Program-made: the position numbers and the translations under genes
Notes under the pieces: generated by a model
Seen by the model: the letters and a program-made list of their open reading frames with translations, nothing else
Told to the model about the DNA's origin: nothing
Database searches by the model: none
Shown here: piece after piece, positions 52,129 through 61,381 of the stretch
Layout of the letters: every line of letters starts with the position of its first letter
How positions within the stretch are numbered: the stretch's first letter is position 1
NCBI GenBank assembly: GCA_029256105.1
Contig: JAQSYO010000015.1
Location: 1-64,000 of the forward strand
Direction: 5' to 3'
Source: Herbinix sp.
GTDB taxonomy: Bacteria; Bacillota; Clostridia; Lachnospirales; Lachnospiraceae
DNA length: 64,000 nt

Positions 52129-53740
52129 TTCGCACCTCTTCAACTACTTTTCCATCAGTTACGGTTAATACACGGTCAAATTTATAACCAATTTGTTCGT
52201 GTGTTATTAACATAATCGTTGCATCTTTATATACATTATGAAACTGCTCAATTATATTATTTCGATTACCCTCATCAATATTGGCGAATATCTCATCACC
52301 CATGATAAATGCCGGATTAATACGGTAAAATAGTCTTCCTATATTCAATCGTTGCTGTTCCCCTTGTGAAAAACTTCTTGGGTCATTCTTTTGAATATGT
52401 GACAGATTTAAACTCCTCAGAATCTCATCGGCATGATTCTCTTCTACGTTATTATTTAATGCAATATTTGTTACCGCATCTCCTTCCATCATATTGCTAT
52501 GTTGCGATATGTAACCATAGGTCTTCGCTAAACCGCTAATATGTATATTATTAATGTTTTCATTTCCATAAAATATTTCACCCGAATCGGGTCGATACAG
52601 GCCGGCCAGTAATTTTAGAATTGTTGACTTACCTGTCCCATTTGCACCTTGCAGAAGAACCTTTTCTCCTGGGTTAATTGTAAAATTGGCTTTTTTTAAA
52701 GTTTGTTTACCGCCATAGCTAAAAGAAACATCTACAAATCGAATCTGAAATTGATGATCCAAAGATATGTTGCACGAACCTTGCTCCAGTTCGGTTTCTA
52801 TTAAAATTTCTTCTAAAGATTCTTGATACGCCTCTGCTTCCGCTCGAAAAGAGGAGTAATTAGATATATTATTAATTCCAATTGTAAAAAGATCGTTAGC
52901 AAAAACATAAGTCAATAAAATGCTTACATCTGCTATATTTCTTAAAATAAGCCAAACACCCACCCCATAAACAATAAAAAACTCAGCAGCTTTAGAAAAT
53001 GCCCAAATAAAATCCTGATATCCATTACTCCAAACGAAACTTTTCAGATTAGCCCGCATAACTTGATTTTCTTTTTTCTTGAAACGATTATATAAGAAAT
53101 CACGGTTGGAATAGATACGTACTGTAAACATATTAGTTAAAAGGGTTACCAGATAGTTTCCGCTATCTTTCATGGCCTCCGTCATATCTATGCTATTCTT
53201 CTTAATTTTTCTTTCAACAAAAATGGCAAAGGAACGAATCACAATATTATAAACCAACACACATAATGCTAATCTCCAATTTAGTAACAACATATATATC
53301 ATTGTTAATGTAAGTGATAATACACCCGTGCTAAATTCAGAAACAGCTGAAACTGCTGATGCAACGTAGCTTTCTACATTTCTGATTAATACCGTGCTAA
53401 TATCTCCAAACTGCTTTTTATTTATTTTACTCATTTTAATCGTAATCAATTTGTCCAATAACAACGAACTAAGCGTTTTTTCATATTTATTCTTAGTAAT
53501 CACGGTATGGATATCTTTTCCATACGTTATAATCATGTTTAAAATAGTAGCAACCGCAGTTAGTATGATAGTATTGATTAGTAGCTGCGTATTCTTATTA
53601 ATAATAGCGTTAGTAGCTCTTTTTAATACTTCTGGTTGAGCCAATGATAATATCGCAATACAAAAATTGAGAAAAACTAATAAAAACATATTTTTTCTAG
53701 TTAATTTATTATTATTAAAGAATTTAACTATTTTTACCAT
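52115..53740 (-). CDS. ABC exporter subunit (fused membrane and ATP-binding domains) A
   Basis: A 541-aa half-transporter with six membrane segments and an ATPase carrying Walker A LLQGANGTGKSTILK, signature FSQGEQQRLNIGRLF (Q instead of the usual second G context), Walker B AFIMGDEIFANID and LITHE. In Walker B the catalytic glutamate is preceded by GD and is followed by IFANID in place of PTSALD, a deviation typical of the less active half of a heterodimer. GTGGGGAT precedes ATG 53740. Partner of the gene at 50527. Confidence 0.9.
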   Translation of the reverse strand: MVKIVKFFNNNKLTRKNMFLLVFLNFCIAILSLAQPEVLKRATNAIINKNTQLLINTIILTAVATILNMIITYGKDIHTVITKNKYEKTLSSLLLDKLITIKMSKINKKQFGDISTVLIRNVESYVASAVSAVSEFSTGVLSLTLTMIYMLLLNWRLALCVLVYNIVIRSFAIFVERKIKKNSIDMTEAMKDSGNYLVTLLTNMFTVRIYSNRDFLYNRFKKKENQVMRANLKSFVWSNGYQDFIWAFSKAAEFFIVYGVGVWLILRNIADVSILLTYVFANDLFTIGINNISNYSSFRAEAEAYQESLEEILIETELEQGSCNISLDHQFQIRFVDVSFSYGGKQTLKKANFTINPGEKVLLQGANGTGKSTILKLLAGLYRPDSGEIFYGNENINNIHISGLAKTYGYISQHSNMMEGDAVTNIALNNNVEENHADEILRSLNLSHIQKNDPRSFSQGEQQRLNIGRLFYRINPAFIMGDEIFANIDEGNRNNIIEQFHNVYKDATIMLITHEQIGYKFDRVLTVTDGKVVEEVRNEAI

Positions 53741-53989
53741 TATAATCCCCACTAGTTTTAAATATTGTTGTGTAAAGTTTTTTATTTACATGATACATTT
53801 TATAGTACCATTAGGATCAATAGCCATTGTGGATATCTTTTGCCAAATGAAAACGAAAGTATGTATTGGGATAAATTGAGAGAAATGGAATGAAAAAAAT
53901 AATGCAGCATGTAATAGAAAAGTTCACATTTAACTTGTATTTTTCTTGACATAGCACTAACACCACTGAAAAAGAAAGGCGTACTTCCC

Positions 53990-54270
53990 TTATGCAGTCA
54001 AAAAAGGATGAACTTGTACAATTTAAAAAGAGACAAATGGATATCTCAGACTTCAGAACGAACAACAGCGGCGGCAAATCGATCAGCTTTCCCAAACAGT
54101 TGCAAACATCGACGAGACCATCGAATATATGAAAAAGAGGTCTTGCATACTGCTATTAAAGATTTTACCTTTTTGTAATTTTCCTACCTTTCCAGTCAAA
54201 TGCTCTGGACAAATGTGTCTGGCTTGCATTATCAATTCCTACGAGCAATGTTGTTTTATTTGTTCAATTT
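53990..54270. pseudogene. Transposase fragments (IS66 N-terminus on +, IS110-like on -)
   Basis: On the + strand near 54060-54150 a frame reads IDQLSQTVANIDETIEYMKKR, the coiled-coil start of IS66 TnpC. On the - strand near 54180-54240 a frame reads VGIDNASQTHLSRAFDWKGR, like the N-terminus of IS110 transposases. Both are short and isolated, so this is a graveyard of insertion sequences. Confidence 0.55.
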
Positions 54271-54411
54271 TTGGATTCTAAGTATAATCCACTATCTGAA
54301 ACCACCGGTTCATTAAGATTTTCTCATTTATCCAAGATGATTATCTTAATTGTACTGAGAGGTTTCTTTTTCGTCTATTGACGAGTTTTATGAATTACAG
54401 GAATGCTCCAA

Positions 54412-55398
54412 CTATTTAGGTAAAACTTCTTCCACAACGTATTCCCAATAATTATGGCTTTCTACTGATAATGGCTCTGCACCCCAATTCTGAAACTCTT
54501 GTTTTACTTTATCTGGTAACTTAAGATTTTCCAAAACGAAAGGTAATGTTTTTTCATATTCATCAAGCAATTTTTGCATACGTTGAATCTCTTCAGGAAA
54601 GGATTTTGAAGTCTCTGTATACAAAAAACGAAGTAATGTAAGATATCGAAAGCTAATGCGGCTCACCTGTTCTGGCATATTATGTTCTTGATAAAACACA
54701 ATTGAATTTTGTACTGCAGGCAATACTTCATACTGGAACAAATCAAAGCTTCTGCGCATGATACTGCCCGGATTATTATAATAAGCATACAACTTTTGGC
54801 GAACTGTAACAAAAGTGGTACAGTTGTTTATTAATAAAAATGCAACATATTCATCCTCCTGAGTTTGCACATTATTTGGAAAGGTAATCCCATTAAATAC
54901 ATTTCTTTTACAAAGTTTGGCTATCATCATGCATTTCGGTCCCTCACTAGTACGATTATACGCCCGAAGAGCTTCTTCTTTTGTGTAAATAATTCTTCCC
55001 TTATCTGTCATATCAAATAGAGTATCTTCTGAAGTAAATTCCATTTCACATTGAACAATATCTGCCTCGTGTTCCTTTGACACTTGATACAGTACTTGTA
55101 AAGCATTTTTTGCAATAAAATCATCTGAATCCAGAAAGAAAAGATAGTCACCTGTACTTTCCGCTATTAAGATATTACGTACAATTGAAACGCCACTTTT
55201 CTTTACCGATTTGTAGTGGATGTTCGAATAACAGCAAGCGTATTCTCTTATAATATCTAGAGTCCTATCTGTTGATCCATCATCCACAATAACTATTTCT
55301 ACATTAGGATATGTTTGAATTAAAATAGATTCCAAACAGCGACATAGATAATTTTCCGATTGATAGGCTGGAATAAGAACTGAAATTTTATGCTGCAT
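54412..55398 (-). CDS. Family 2 glycosyltransferase
   Basis: A 328-aa GT-A fold glycosyltransferase that transfers a sugar from a nucleotide-sugar donor. Motifs: SVLIPAYQSENYLCRCLESI, VEIVIVDDGSTDRTLDII, and the metal-binding DxD in YLFFLDSDDFI. The C-terminal third is helical with no membrane segment, unlike polysaccharide synthases that stay in the membrane. AGAGGAGG lies six bases before the ATG. It stands alone on the - strand between transposase scraps and the PhnP-like gene; acceptor unknown. Confidence 0.9.
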   Translation of the reverse strand: MQHKISVLIPAYQSENYLCRCLESILIQTYPNVEIVIVDDGSTDRTLDIIREYACCYSNIHYKSVKKSGVSIVRNILIAESTGDYLFFLDSDDFIAKNALQVLYQVSKEHEADIVQCEMEFTSEDTLFDMTDKGRIIYTKEEALRAYNRTSEGPKCMMIAKLCKRNVFNGITFPNNVQTQEDEYVAFLLINNCTTFVTVRQKLYAYYNNPGSIMRRSFDLFQYEVLPAVQNSIVFYQEHNMPEQVSRISFRYLTLLRFLYTETSKSFPEEIQRMQKLLDEYEKTLPFVLENLKLPDKVKQEFQNWGAEPLSVESHNYWEYVVEEVLPK

Positions 55399-55809
55399 TT
55401 ATTAACCTCCTCTTTACTATAATACTTTCTCTGAATCTTCAGCCCTTATTCCATAAGGGTTTTAGACCCTATATATAAAATCACCCAATTTTTTGCCTAA
55501 AACCCTTGACAAATGGCCAAAAACTTGCAGCGAAGTCAGTTGAATATATTTAATTTTTCGACTGGAGGTGATTTTATTGTTACCTGTTATTTACTGTTTG
55601 GGCCTCCATATTCAAATAATGTCATCTTTATGCAATTCTCGGTGGTTTCCCTTTTAATGAAACTCTAGGCATTGGTTACGATTTTTTTGACCGGTTATGG
55701 ATATCCGCTTCTAATCATCTTTTACTCAAGGAACTATTTGTTAAGAAAAAGGTGAAAAGCCTGGTGATAAAATTCCCACAGACACAAATAATAGATAAAT
55801 TTACAAGGA
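55399..55809. other. Intergenic region without a recognisable gene
   Basis: About 410 bases with no intact frame. A CCCTTATTCCATAAGGG hairpin lies near 55445-55461 and another short stem follows the PhnP-like gene. No further insertion-sequence signature could be assigned with confidence. Confidence 0.4.
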
Positions 55810-56655
55810 TTACAAACATATCTCCATACCATCATAAGCAACACTCATACCATATTTATGGGCTTCTCTTGCTATTTCGGAATAAGGTTTTAAAGAGTCA
55901 TGAGAAAAGTGTGTTAAAATATATAATGATTTATTAGAAAACAAACCCATTGTTTCCATTTCTTGTTTTACTCGAATATTGTCGGGTAACCCCATATGAC
56001 GCCCTTTAGAATTAATATAATTACCGTATGTACAATCACTTATAATTGCATCAAGTATAGTATCTGAGTAACTCCGAAACAACTCTTGCACAGCGTATGG
56101 TCGTGTATCAGTACCATAGAAAACAGTCTTTTTTCCATCCGAAATAAGATAAAGTAAACACGGTTCATCTACGCTATGATTTGAAGGTAATATATCTATA
56201 ATATATTTATTTAATTGTATTTTATCATAGGCATGAACTACTTTATATTCAAAAACGGACCAAAACATTTCACTATTTTCATTTGCTATCGCAAGTTGTT
56301 TTAACAAATGATTGTATACGTAATCAGAACCTATAATCATAATTTTTTGAGGAAATACAGTTTCCGTAGCCCTATACTTTGATAAAGCTAACAAAAAAGT
56401 ATGCAAACTAGTATGGTCAAAATGAGAATGCGATAATAGAATATACGAAATCTGGCTATAACTAATATTAAAACTAACAGAATTCCAAAGTGCATCTGGC
56501 CCTAAATCAATTACTAAATTCTCATTAATTAATACAGAGCAACGTCGTCGAACTTCTTTTCCTTGATGAGTTCGAGCGTATATACAAAATGCACAATTGC
56601 AAAACAATGCTGGAACACCTTCTGCAGCAGCTGTACCCAAAATTTTAATTATCAT
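55810..56655 (-). CDS. PhnP-like metallo-beta-lactamase-fold phosphodiesterase
   Basis: A 281-aa metallo-hydrolase. The metal signature SHSHFDHT (HxHxDH) and the later THFSHDS are present, and the N-terminus GTAAAEGVPALFCNCAFCIYAR resembles PhnP, whose Cys-x-Cys-x2-Cys group binds a structural zinc and which opens the cyclic phosphate of ribosyl 1,2-cyclic phosphate. No phn C-P lyase genes are near. In this island a cyclic phosphate or phosphodiester intermediate is therefore a reasonable guess for its substrate. Starts 32 bases after the nucleotidyltransferase gene, same transcript. Confidence 0.8.
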   Translation of the reverse strand: MIIKILGTAAAEGVPALFCNCAFCIYARTHQGKEVRRRCSVLINENLVIDLGPDALWNSVSFNISYSQISYILLSHSHFDHTSLHTFLLALSKYRATETVFPQKIMIIGSDYVYNHLLKQLAIANENSEMFWSVFEYKVVHAYDKIQLNKYIIDILPSNHSVDEPCLLYLISDGKKTVFYGTDTRPYAVQELFRSYSDTILDAIISDCTYGNYINSKGRHMGLPDNIRVKQEMETMGLFSNKSLYILTHFSHDSLKPYSEIAREAHKYGMSVAYDGMEICL

Positions 56656-56687
56656 GTATTAAGAAATCACACCCCTTCTCGATTATT

Positions 56688-58223
56688 TTATTTTATGCGC
56701 TGGAAAGGATCACCTAACGTAAAGAGATACTCATCATGTTTATAATAATCATTTAACAATCTTAAATCAGCAAAAACATTAAAATATATATGTTTGCTTA
56801 ACCAATGTTCTGGAATATAAAACTCAAAAGATAAATTAATGTTTTCTTTGGAATATATACCCGATTCAATGTTTTTTCCTGATAACCTATTATTATTAGT
56901 ACTAGAATTAGGTACTTTAAAAAGTGTCACTGTGTCTTGATAGTAATAAAACATATCATTACATGAATAAATCACTATCGTCTGATTATCCATGTAATAG
57001 CTATCTACATTTACAGTATCGGATATAGGTGTATTTTCTAATCCTTTCACAAAACATAAATACATCCTACGTTCGTGTAATAATTGAAGGTTGCTTTTGC
57101 TAACGCACAAAGAAATATCGATTTTTGAACTACAAGACAAGCAATTGGTCAATGTAATATTCGAACCTTTAAAGAAATAAGTATAGCACTCAGATAAAGG
57201 TAATTTTTGCTGATCAAAAAGAATTTGCTCAGATTGGTATTTCTTCAAAAAAAATTCTTTTTTCTTCCCTTGCAGTATAATCTCCATAGATGGAAACTTA
57301 GTGAAATCAATATCATCACTGTTTTTCCCGTGAAAAACACTTATCGCAAATAGCTCTTGCATCATAGCTTGACAAAATTCAAGACAATATCCCATATTAT
57401 ATTGTCTTGCTAACTGATTTAATCTATCGTAATCAAACATAACATTTTTGCAGAAAAAATATAAATCAACAAAGTCTCTGAGTTTACCTGCATTTGAGAA
57501 CACACCTTCATATTCGTAGTGATCCACATAAATATTTGAGCACAAATGTAAAAGAAGATATTCTGGGCTAAAAGTTTGATAACAGATGTTATCATCAAGT
57601 GAAATAGAAACAAGATTATTGTAAAATTCTGTTATTAATCTATATGGAATAGCATCCGTTGCTTTTTTTAATTCAACGTCTATTCTTATCGGATCTCTTA
57701 GAAATCGAAAAAATTTAATTTCATAAACAAGACTATTCAAATTATATTGCATTACATCACATATTTCTGCTATTGGCCCATTATGCCTATGGAAAAAACC
57801 CATCTCCACTAATAGATTACCAAGTTTTTTCAGTTCTCTAATTGGCACTAAAAAATCGAGATCTGCAAATTGTCTATGATTAATATCTCCATATATTGTT
57901 AATGCAAGTGCAATTCCCTTAGGATCAATAATTTGGATATTTTCTTTTGCAGCCGCCTTTACAATTTCTTTTGCAGCACTCAGTAAACAACGATTTTTAT
58001 TAAGAAAATGTTGATACTCATCAAGTATGCAATGCTGTGCATATCCATCAAACAAATCAATATATTCAATTACAATCGGAATACACTTATTATGTCTTAC
58101 TACATCCAAAAAGACATCCATATTAATCTGATTTATCAAATTATTAGGGACAATATGTTCCGACCTTGATGAGTCAATCTTTTTGCAGACCATCCAATAA
58201 AGCAATTTCATTTCTTGAAACAT
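56688..58223 (-). CDS. NTP_transf_5-type nucleotidyltransferase with extra C-terminal domain
   Basis: A 511-aa protein. Its first 350 residues match the uncharacterised nucleotidyltransferase family PF14907 in layout, with the catalytic box YGDINHRQFADLDFLVP at about 108-124 (the DxD aspartates are D122 and D124 or so) and the downstream HLCSNIYVDHYEYEG and LRDFVDLYFF. The last 160 residues are beta-rich (ESGIYSKENINLSFEFYIPEHWL, HIYFNVFADLRLLND) and might be a carbohydrate-binding-like module. Members are found in lasso and other peptide clusters together with HPr-kinase-like proteins. AAAGGAG lies nine bases before the ATG. Confidence 0.75.
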   Translation of the reverse strand: MFQEMKLLYWMVCKKIDSSRSEHIVPNNLINQINMDVFLDVVRHNKCIPIVIEYIDLFDGYAQHCILDEYQHFLNKNRCLLSAAKEIVKAAAKENIQIIDPKGIALALTIYGDINHRQFADLDFLVPIRELKKLGNLLVEMGFFHRHNGPIAEICDVMQYNLNSLVYEIKFFRFLRDPIRIDVELKKATDAIPYRLITEFYNNLVSISLDDNICYQTFSPEYLLLHLCSNIYVDHYEYEGVFSNAGKLRDFVDLYFFCKNVMFDYDRLNQLARQYNMGYCLEFCQAMMQELFAISVFHGKNSDDIDFTKFPSMEIILQGKKKEFFLKKYQSEQILFDQQKLPLSECYTYFFKGSNITLTNCLSCSSKIDISLCVSKSNLQLLHERRMYLCFVKGLENTPISDTVNVDSYYMDNQTIVIYSCNDMFYYYQDTVTLFKVPNSSTNNNRLSGKNIESGIYSKENINLSFEFYIPEHWLSKHIYFNVFADLRLLNDYYKHDEYLFTLGDPFQRIK

Positions 58224-59011
58224 ACGTTGACACTCCTTTGTTCAGTATATTTAACTTACTTCTTAAAACCTATTGAAACCCTTTTATTACTCTTACACAC
58301 TTAAAATTCATACTATTTTTATAATGAAATACGCTATTAAGGCACAACTGTCTGTCAGTGAGTACGATGGTGTGGCACTGGTTGATTAAATCCAGCCAGT
58401 ACTAGTCATTATGACTTGCACTCATTTGATTCAACTCCATAAGATCGACTTTGAAGTGAATTAGGGTAAAAAGTTGGTAAATCAGATTTTCGAAGAATCG
58501 ATCAAAAGAAGAATCAAAGAAGAATCAAATATTAATGCGGTAATTAATTTTATCCCAATAAAATGATAAATATGTATTAATAATACATATTTATCATATA
58601 AATGTCAACAAACTAATGCTTATGCATCTCTGAAAAGTCGTATCTTGGTCAGAGGATTCAGGTTGATGTGAATTTTGTACCTTCTTCATGCTTAGTAAAT
58701 GAGGTTAAAGGACAAAACTTCTATCAATATACTGCTATCGACGAATATTCCAGATGGAGGTATCGGTATAAGGGGACAGAGGTACAGAATTCAGCAAACC
58801 GGATGCTCTTGAAACTGGAAAGGATGGCATAGTCCGAACGTGTATTTATTATTGTTATCCAAAAGCTTCTTGGCAGAAGCCAGGAATTGAGAAGAACCAC
58901 GAATCATAACTAGGGTTTAAAGATGGTACGCTCCTATTTATCTTACTTACTTTTTAGTTAAAGAAATTCCAAGTTAGTCGATTAAATATGTCAATTTTAA
59001 TTATCTTATCA
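58224..59011 (+). pseudogene. Intergenic region with an IS481/rve-type transposase remnant
   Basis: Around 58650-58760 the + strand reads IQVDVNFVPSSCLVNEVKGQ, then NFYQYTAIDEYSRWRYR, the catalytic-core beginning of IS481-like (rve) transposases, after which the frame decays. Further upstream (58355-58480) lies an unassigned scrap and a short direct repeat gaagaatcaaa (58500-58530). No other gene seen. Confidence 0.6.
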
Positions 59012-59686
59012 TCAAGGTTTAATCAGTTCATAGCTCCCTGACTTCAATCCTGCAATAAAACCGATGATATCTTCTATATTATGTTGGAAGGCTAATCCAC
59101 TGTGCATATTTTCCAAACCGTGTGCATCGGTTCCAGCTGTTACAGGCAGTTTATGCTTTTTTGCATATTCCAGGGCTTGTCTGTCGAACTTATCACTGCG
59201 GTTTCCGATATTAATTACCTCTACTGCATCGATGTATTCTGGGAACAGACGTATTTCTTTGATATACGGCCGGTCGCGGAAGGGATGTGCATGAACGATA
59301 TATCCTCCGGCTTCATGGACCTTTTTATACTGTTCTTCAATAGACCAGGAAAGTATATCCAGATGATTCTTTAACCATGCTTTGTCAAGTCCATATACTA
59401 AAAAATCAGTACCCAAGAATCCCGCTTCCCAGCCAAAAAACACGGAAAGTCCGATCCGGTCTCCTTCTGCTTTTGCATTCTCATATCCTTTGCAAAATAA
59501 ATCGATCCGTTCTTCCCAGGGAAGATCCCATGGAACGTTACTGTTACCATTGAAAAAATGATCAGTTACTATAATTCCGTCATATCCTAATGCTTTATAA
59601 AATCTCACATGGTCCACCGCGCTAAAAGTTGCACAGGCACTTGCTTCTGTTGTGTGAAGATGTGTTTCATACCGAAACAAACTCAT
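59012..59686 (-). CDS. PHP-domain protein 2
   Basis: A 224-aa PHP-superfamily metallohydrolase. Ligand motifs: ETHLHTTEASACATFS, IVTDHFF, GWEAGF, IVHAHPFRDRP and GTDAHG. It is more GC-rich and less AT-biased in codon use than the other island genes, so it may belong to the resident chromosome or come from another source. The family includes phosphoesterases acting on small phosphate esters; the substrate cannot be assigned. A weak ribosome site precedes the ATG. Confidence 0.85.
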   Translation of the reverse strand: MSLFRYETHLHTTEASACATFSAVDHVRFYKALGYDGIIVTDHFFNGNSNVPWDLPWEERIDLFCKGYENAKAEGDRIGLSVFFGWEAGFLGTDFLVYGLDKAWLKNHLDILSWSIEEQYKKVHEAGGYIVHAHPFRDRPYIKEIRLFPEYIDAVEVINIGNRSDKFDRQALEYAKKHKLPVTAGTDAHGLENMHSGLAFQHNIEDIIGFIAGLKSGSYELIKP

Positions 59687-60130
59687 ACTTTACCATAGCC
59701 TTTCCTATTAGAATAAACTTTTTATATTACATATATTTTCACCATGATTTCACACTCTTTTTCCTCAGCAATTACCATGGTCTAAAGAATTCCCCATTTC
59801 GCTTCGCGTCTAGTGGGGATAAATTTAACTGTAAATAATTGTTATCATTATACATCATTCTACGTTTTTTACAATATTTATTTTATAAATTTAAAAATAT
59901 GCGTTGAATGTATTCGGCATAAGGGGGATAACGGGACAGAGATCCAGGATACAGACAGACTGGAGTGTGACTGCAACAGAGAAATCCGGACGAGGATTTC
60001 CAACAAAACTATGAGCAATCAGGTTTTCATTAGCAATACTTTCTATGCTCATGTGTTCTGCATCCAAATCTTTTCAAATGATCCAGTGATCTATGCTATT
60101 TTTACTTCGTACTTTGGTTATACTTCGAGG
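59687..60130. other. Intergenic region, probable decayed mobile DNA
   Basis: No intact gene. The + strand between 59918 and 60010 has phrases that resemble the region around 58780 (AAGGGGGATAACGGGACAGA versus AAGGGGACAGAGGTACAGA), so it is likely another degraded insertion-sequence scrap. Confidence 0.4.
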
Positions 60131-60883
60131 TTATGGCTTTCTTGCCAAGTATAAAACTATTGTATCATAAAGCTTTATATTATTACCAAAACTTAAAATA
60201 ACATCCTTGATACCTGCGTAAAATTTTGATTTATACGGCTCCTGCAAAGTTAAATGAGGAGCATGTGTACTTATCCATGAGATATACTCATCAGCATTAA
60301 GTTCTCTTGTATCGTAATAATGATGGCATTCCATATCAGTTAAGCCATATTTTTCAGTATTGTCGTATTTAAAATCACATGTATATTCTGTTCCCGGATG
60401 AAAAAATTCAGAGTATACTTCCTGTATCTTCAAATATAAGGGTTCATTTGCACTTTTTTCATCTGTCCGAGTTAACATCATTGCAAATGTTCCATTGCTT
60501 TTTAATATATCATAAACTTTTGGCATACCGATTTCCTCCGGTATCCACTGGATTGTCGCGGCCGAATAAACCAAGTCGAATTGATTTTGCCCAAAATCAT
60601 ATGTTTCAAAATCAGCATTTACAATTTGAAAATTCTCATATGAACTAAATTTATTCTTTGTATACTCTGCAAGATTTTCGCCAAGTTCAATCGCCAAATA
60701 CGAACAGCCTGTTTTCAATATCGGTTCGGTAGCCTGACCTGTTCCTGGACCAATTTCAAGAACTGTTTTGCCGGATTCGAGCTTTGCGTATTCTATAACA
60801 TCGGCGAATAGTTCATCACAATAACGGGTTCTCCATTTGTCAAATTCTTCGGGAATGCTGTTAAAAACTTTCCTAAAATCCAT
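60131..60883 (-). CDS. Class I SAM-dependent methyltransferase
   Basis: A 250-aa methyltransferase of the trans-aconitate-methyltransferase/UbiE-like group. The SAM-binding motif is TVLEIGPGTGQATEPIL, with an acidic end of strand 2 at YLAIELGE and motif IV FDLVYSAATIQWIP. I choose ATG 60883 because the in-frame upstream start overlaps the GGGGGG ribosome site. The gene is alone, with gaps on both sides. A link to the SAM synthetase in the island is possible but the distance of 12 kb makes this speculative. Confidence 0.88.
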   Translation of the reverse strand: MDFRKVFNSIPEEFDKWRTRYCDELFADVIEYAKLESGKTVLEIGPGTGQATEPILKTGCSYLAIELGENLAEYTKNKFSSYENFQIVNADFETYDFGQNQFDLVYSAATIQWIPEEIGMPKVYDILKSNGTFAMMLTRTDEKSANEPLYLKIQEVYSEFFHPGTEYTCDFKYDNTEKYGLTDMECHHYYDTRELNADEYISWISTHAPHLTLQEPYKSKFYAGIKDVILSFGNNIKLYDTIVLYLARKP

Positions 60884-61381
60884 TATAATACCCCCCACTA
60901 ATATAAATACTTGTTAGTTCACATTTGTAAATAATTGTGACAAACATATAAAAATTATACCTCAATTTTACAATTATTCAAGTTAAATAAATAACCGCAT
61001 ATGTGAAGGAGGCTGTTTGCAAATTATGTCTTTAGAATTAATAAAGTTATCAATATAAAATAGAAAATGCACACGTAAATGGTAAATTATTCATACCTTG
61101 ACAAACATACCGCCATTGCTGGCGGTATGTATTAATTATTTATTTACGATTGGTTTCCGTCAATCTGCAGTAGGGGATTCTGATCATGGAAGTAAATCCT
61201 TCATAAACTCCTACTTTTGTTCTCCTGGTTCTTCGGTATTTTTAGACAATATTTTCTGTTAGACAAATTCAATAAATATTAGTTATATTAAGATTTTTCA
61301 TTATCACAGTTAAAATGCAGTTACCGCTTCTGTTGAAAAGCCTATACCTGTATATACCCTAGCGACATGATATTTTTCTTA
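60884..61381. other. Intergenic region with a strong hairpin
   Basis: No gene found. A perfect 9-bp stem CATACCGCC-attgct-GGCGGTATG lies at 61106-61129, just after TTGACA (61098). It might be a terminator remnant or an operator. The rest shows no frame that I can assign. Confidence 0.45.

Noticed and set aside
45810..58223. A complete lasso-peptide cluster
   Set aside because: No lasso cyclase, leader peptidase, RRE protein or precursor peptide is found in the window, so only the tailoring-type enzymes can be claimed.
58355..58480. A second transposase remnant with the phrase VSEYDGVALVD
   Set aside because: Too short and broken to assign to any family.
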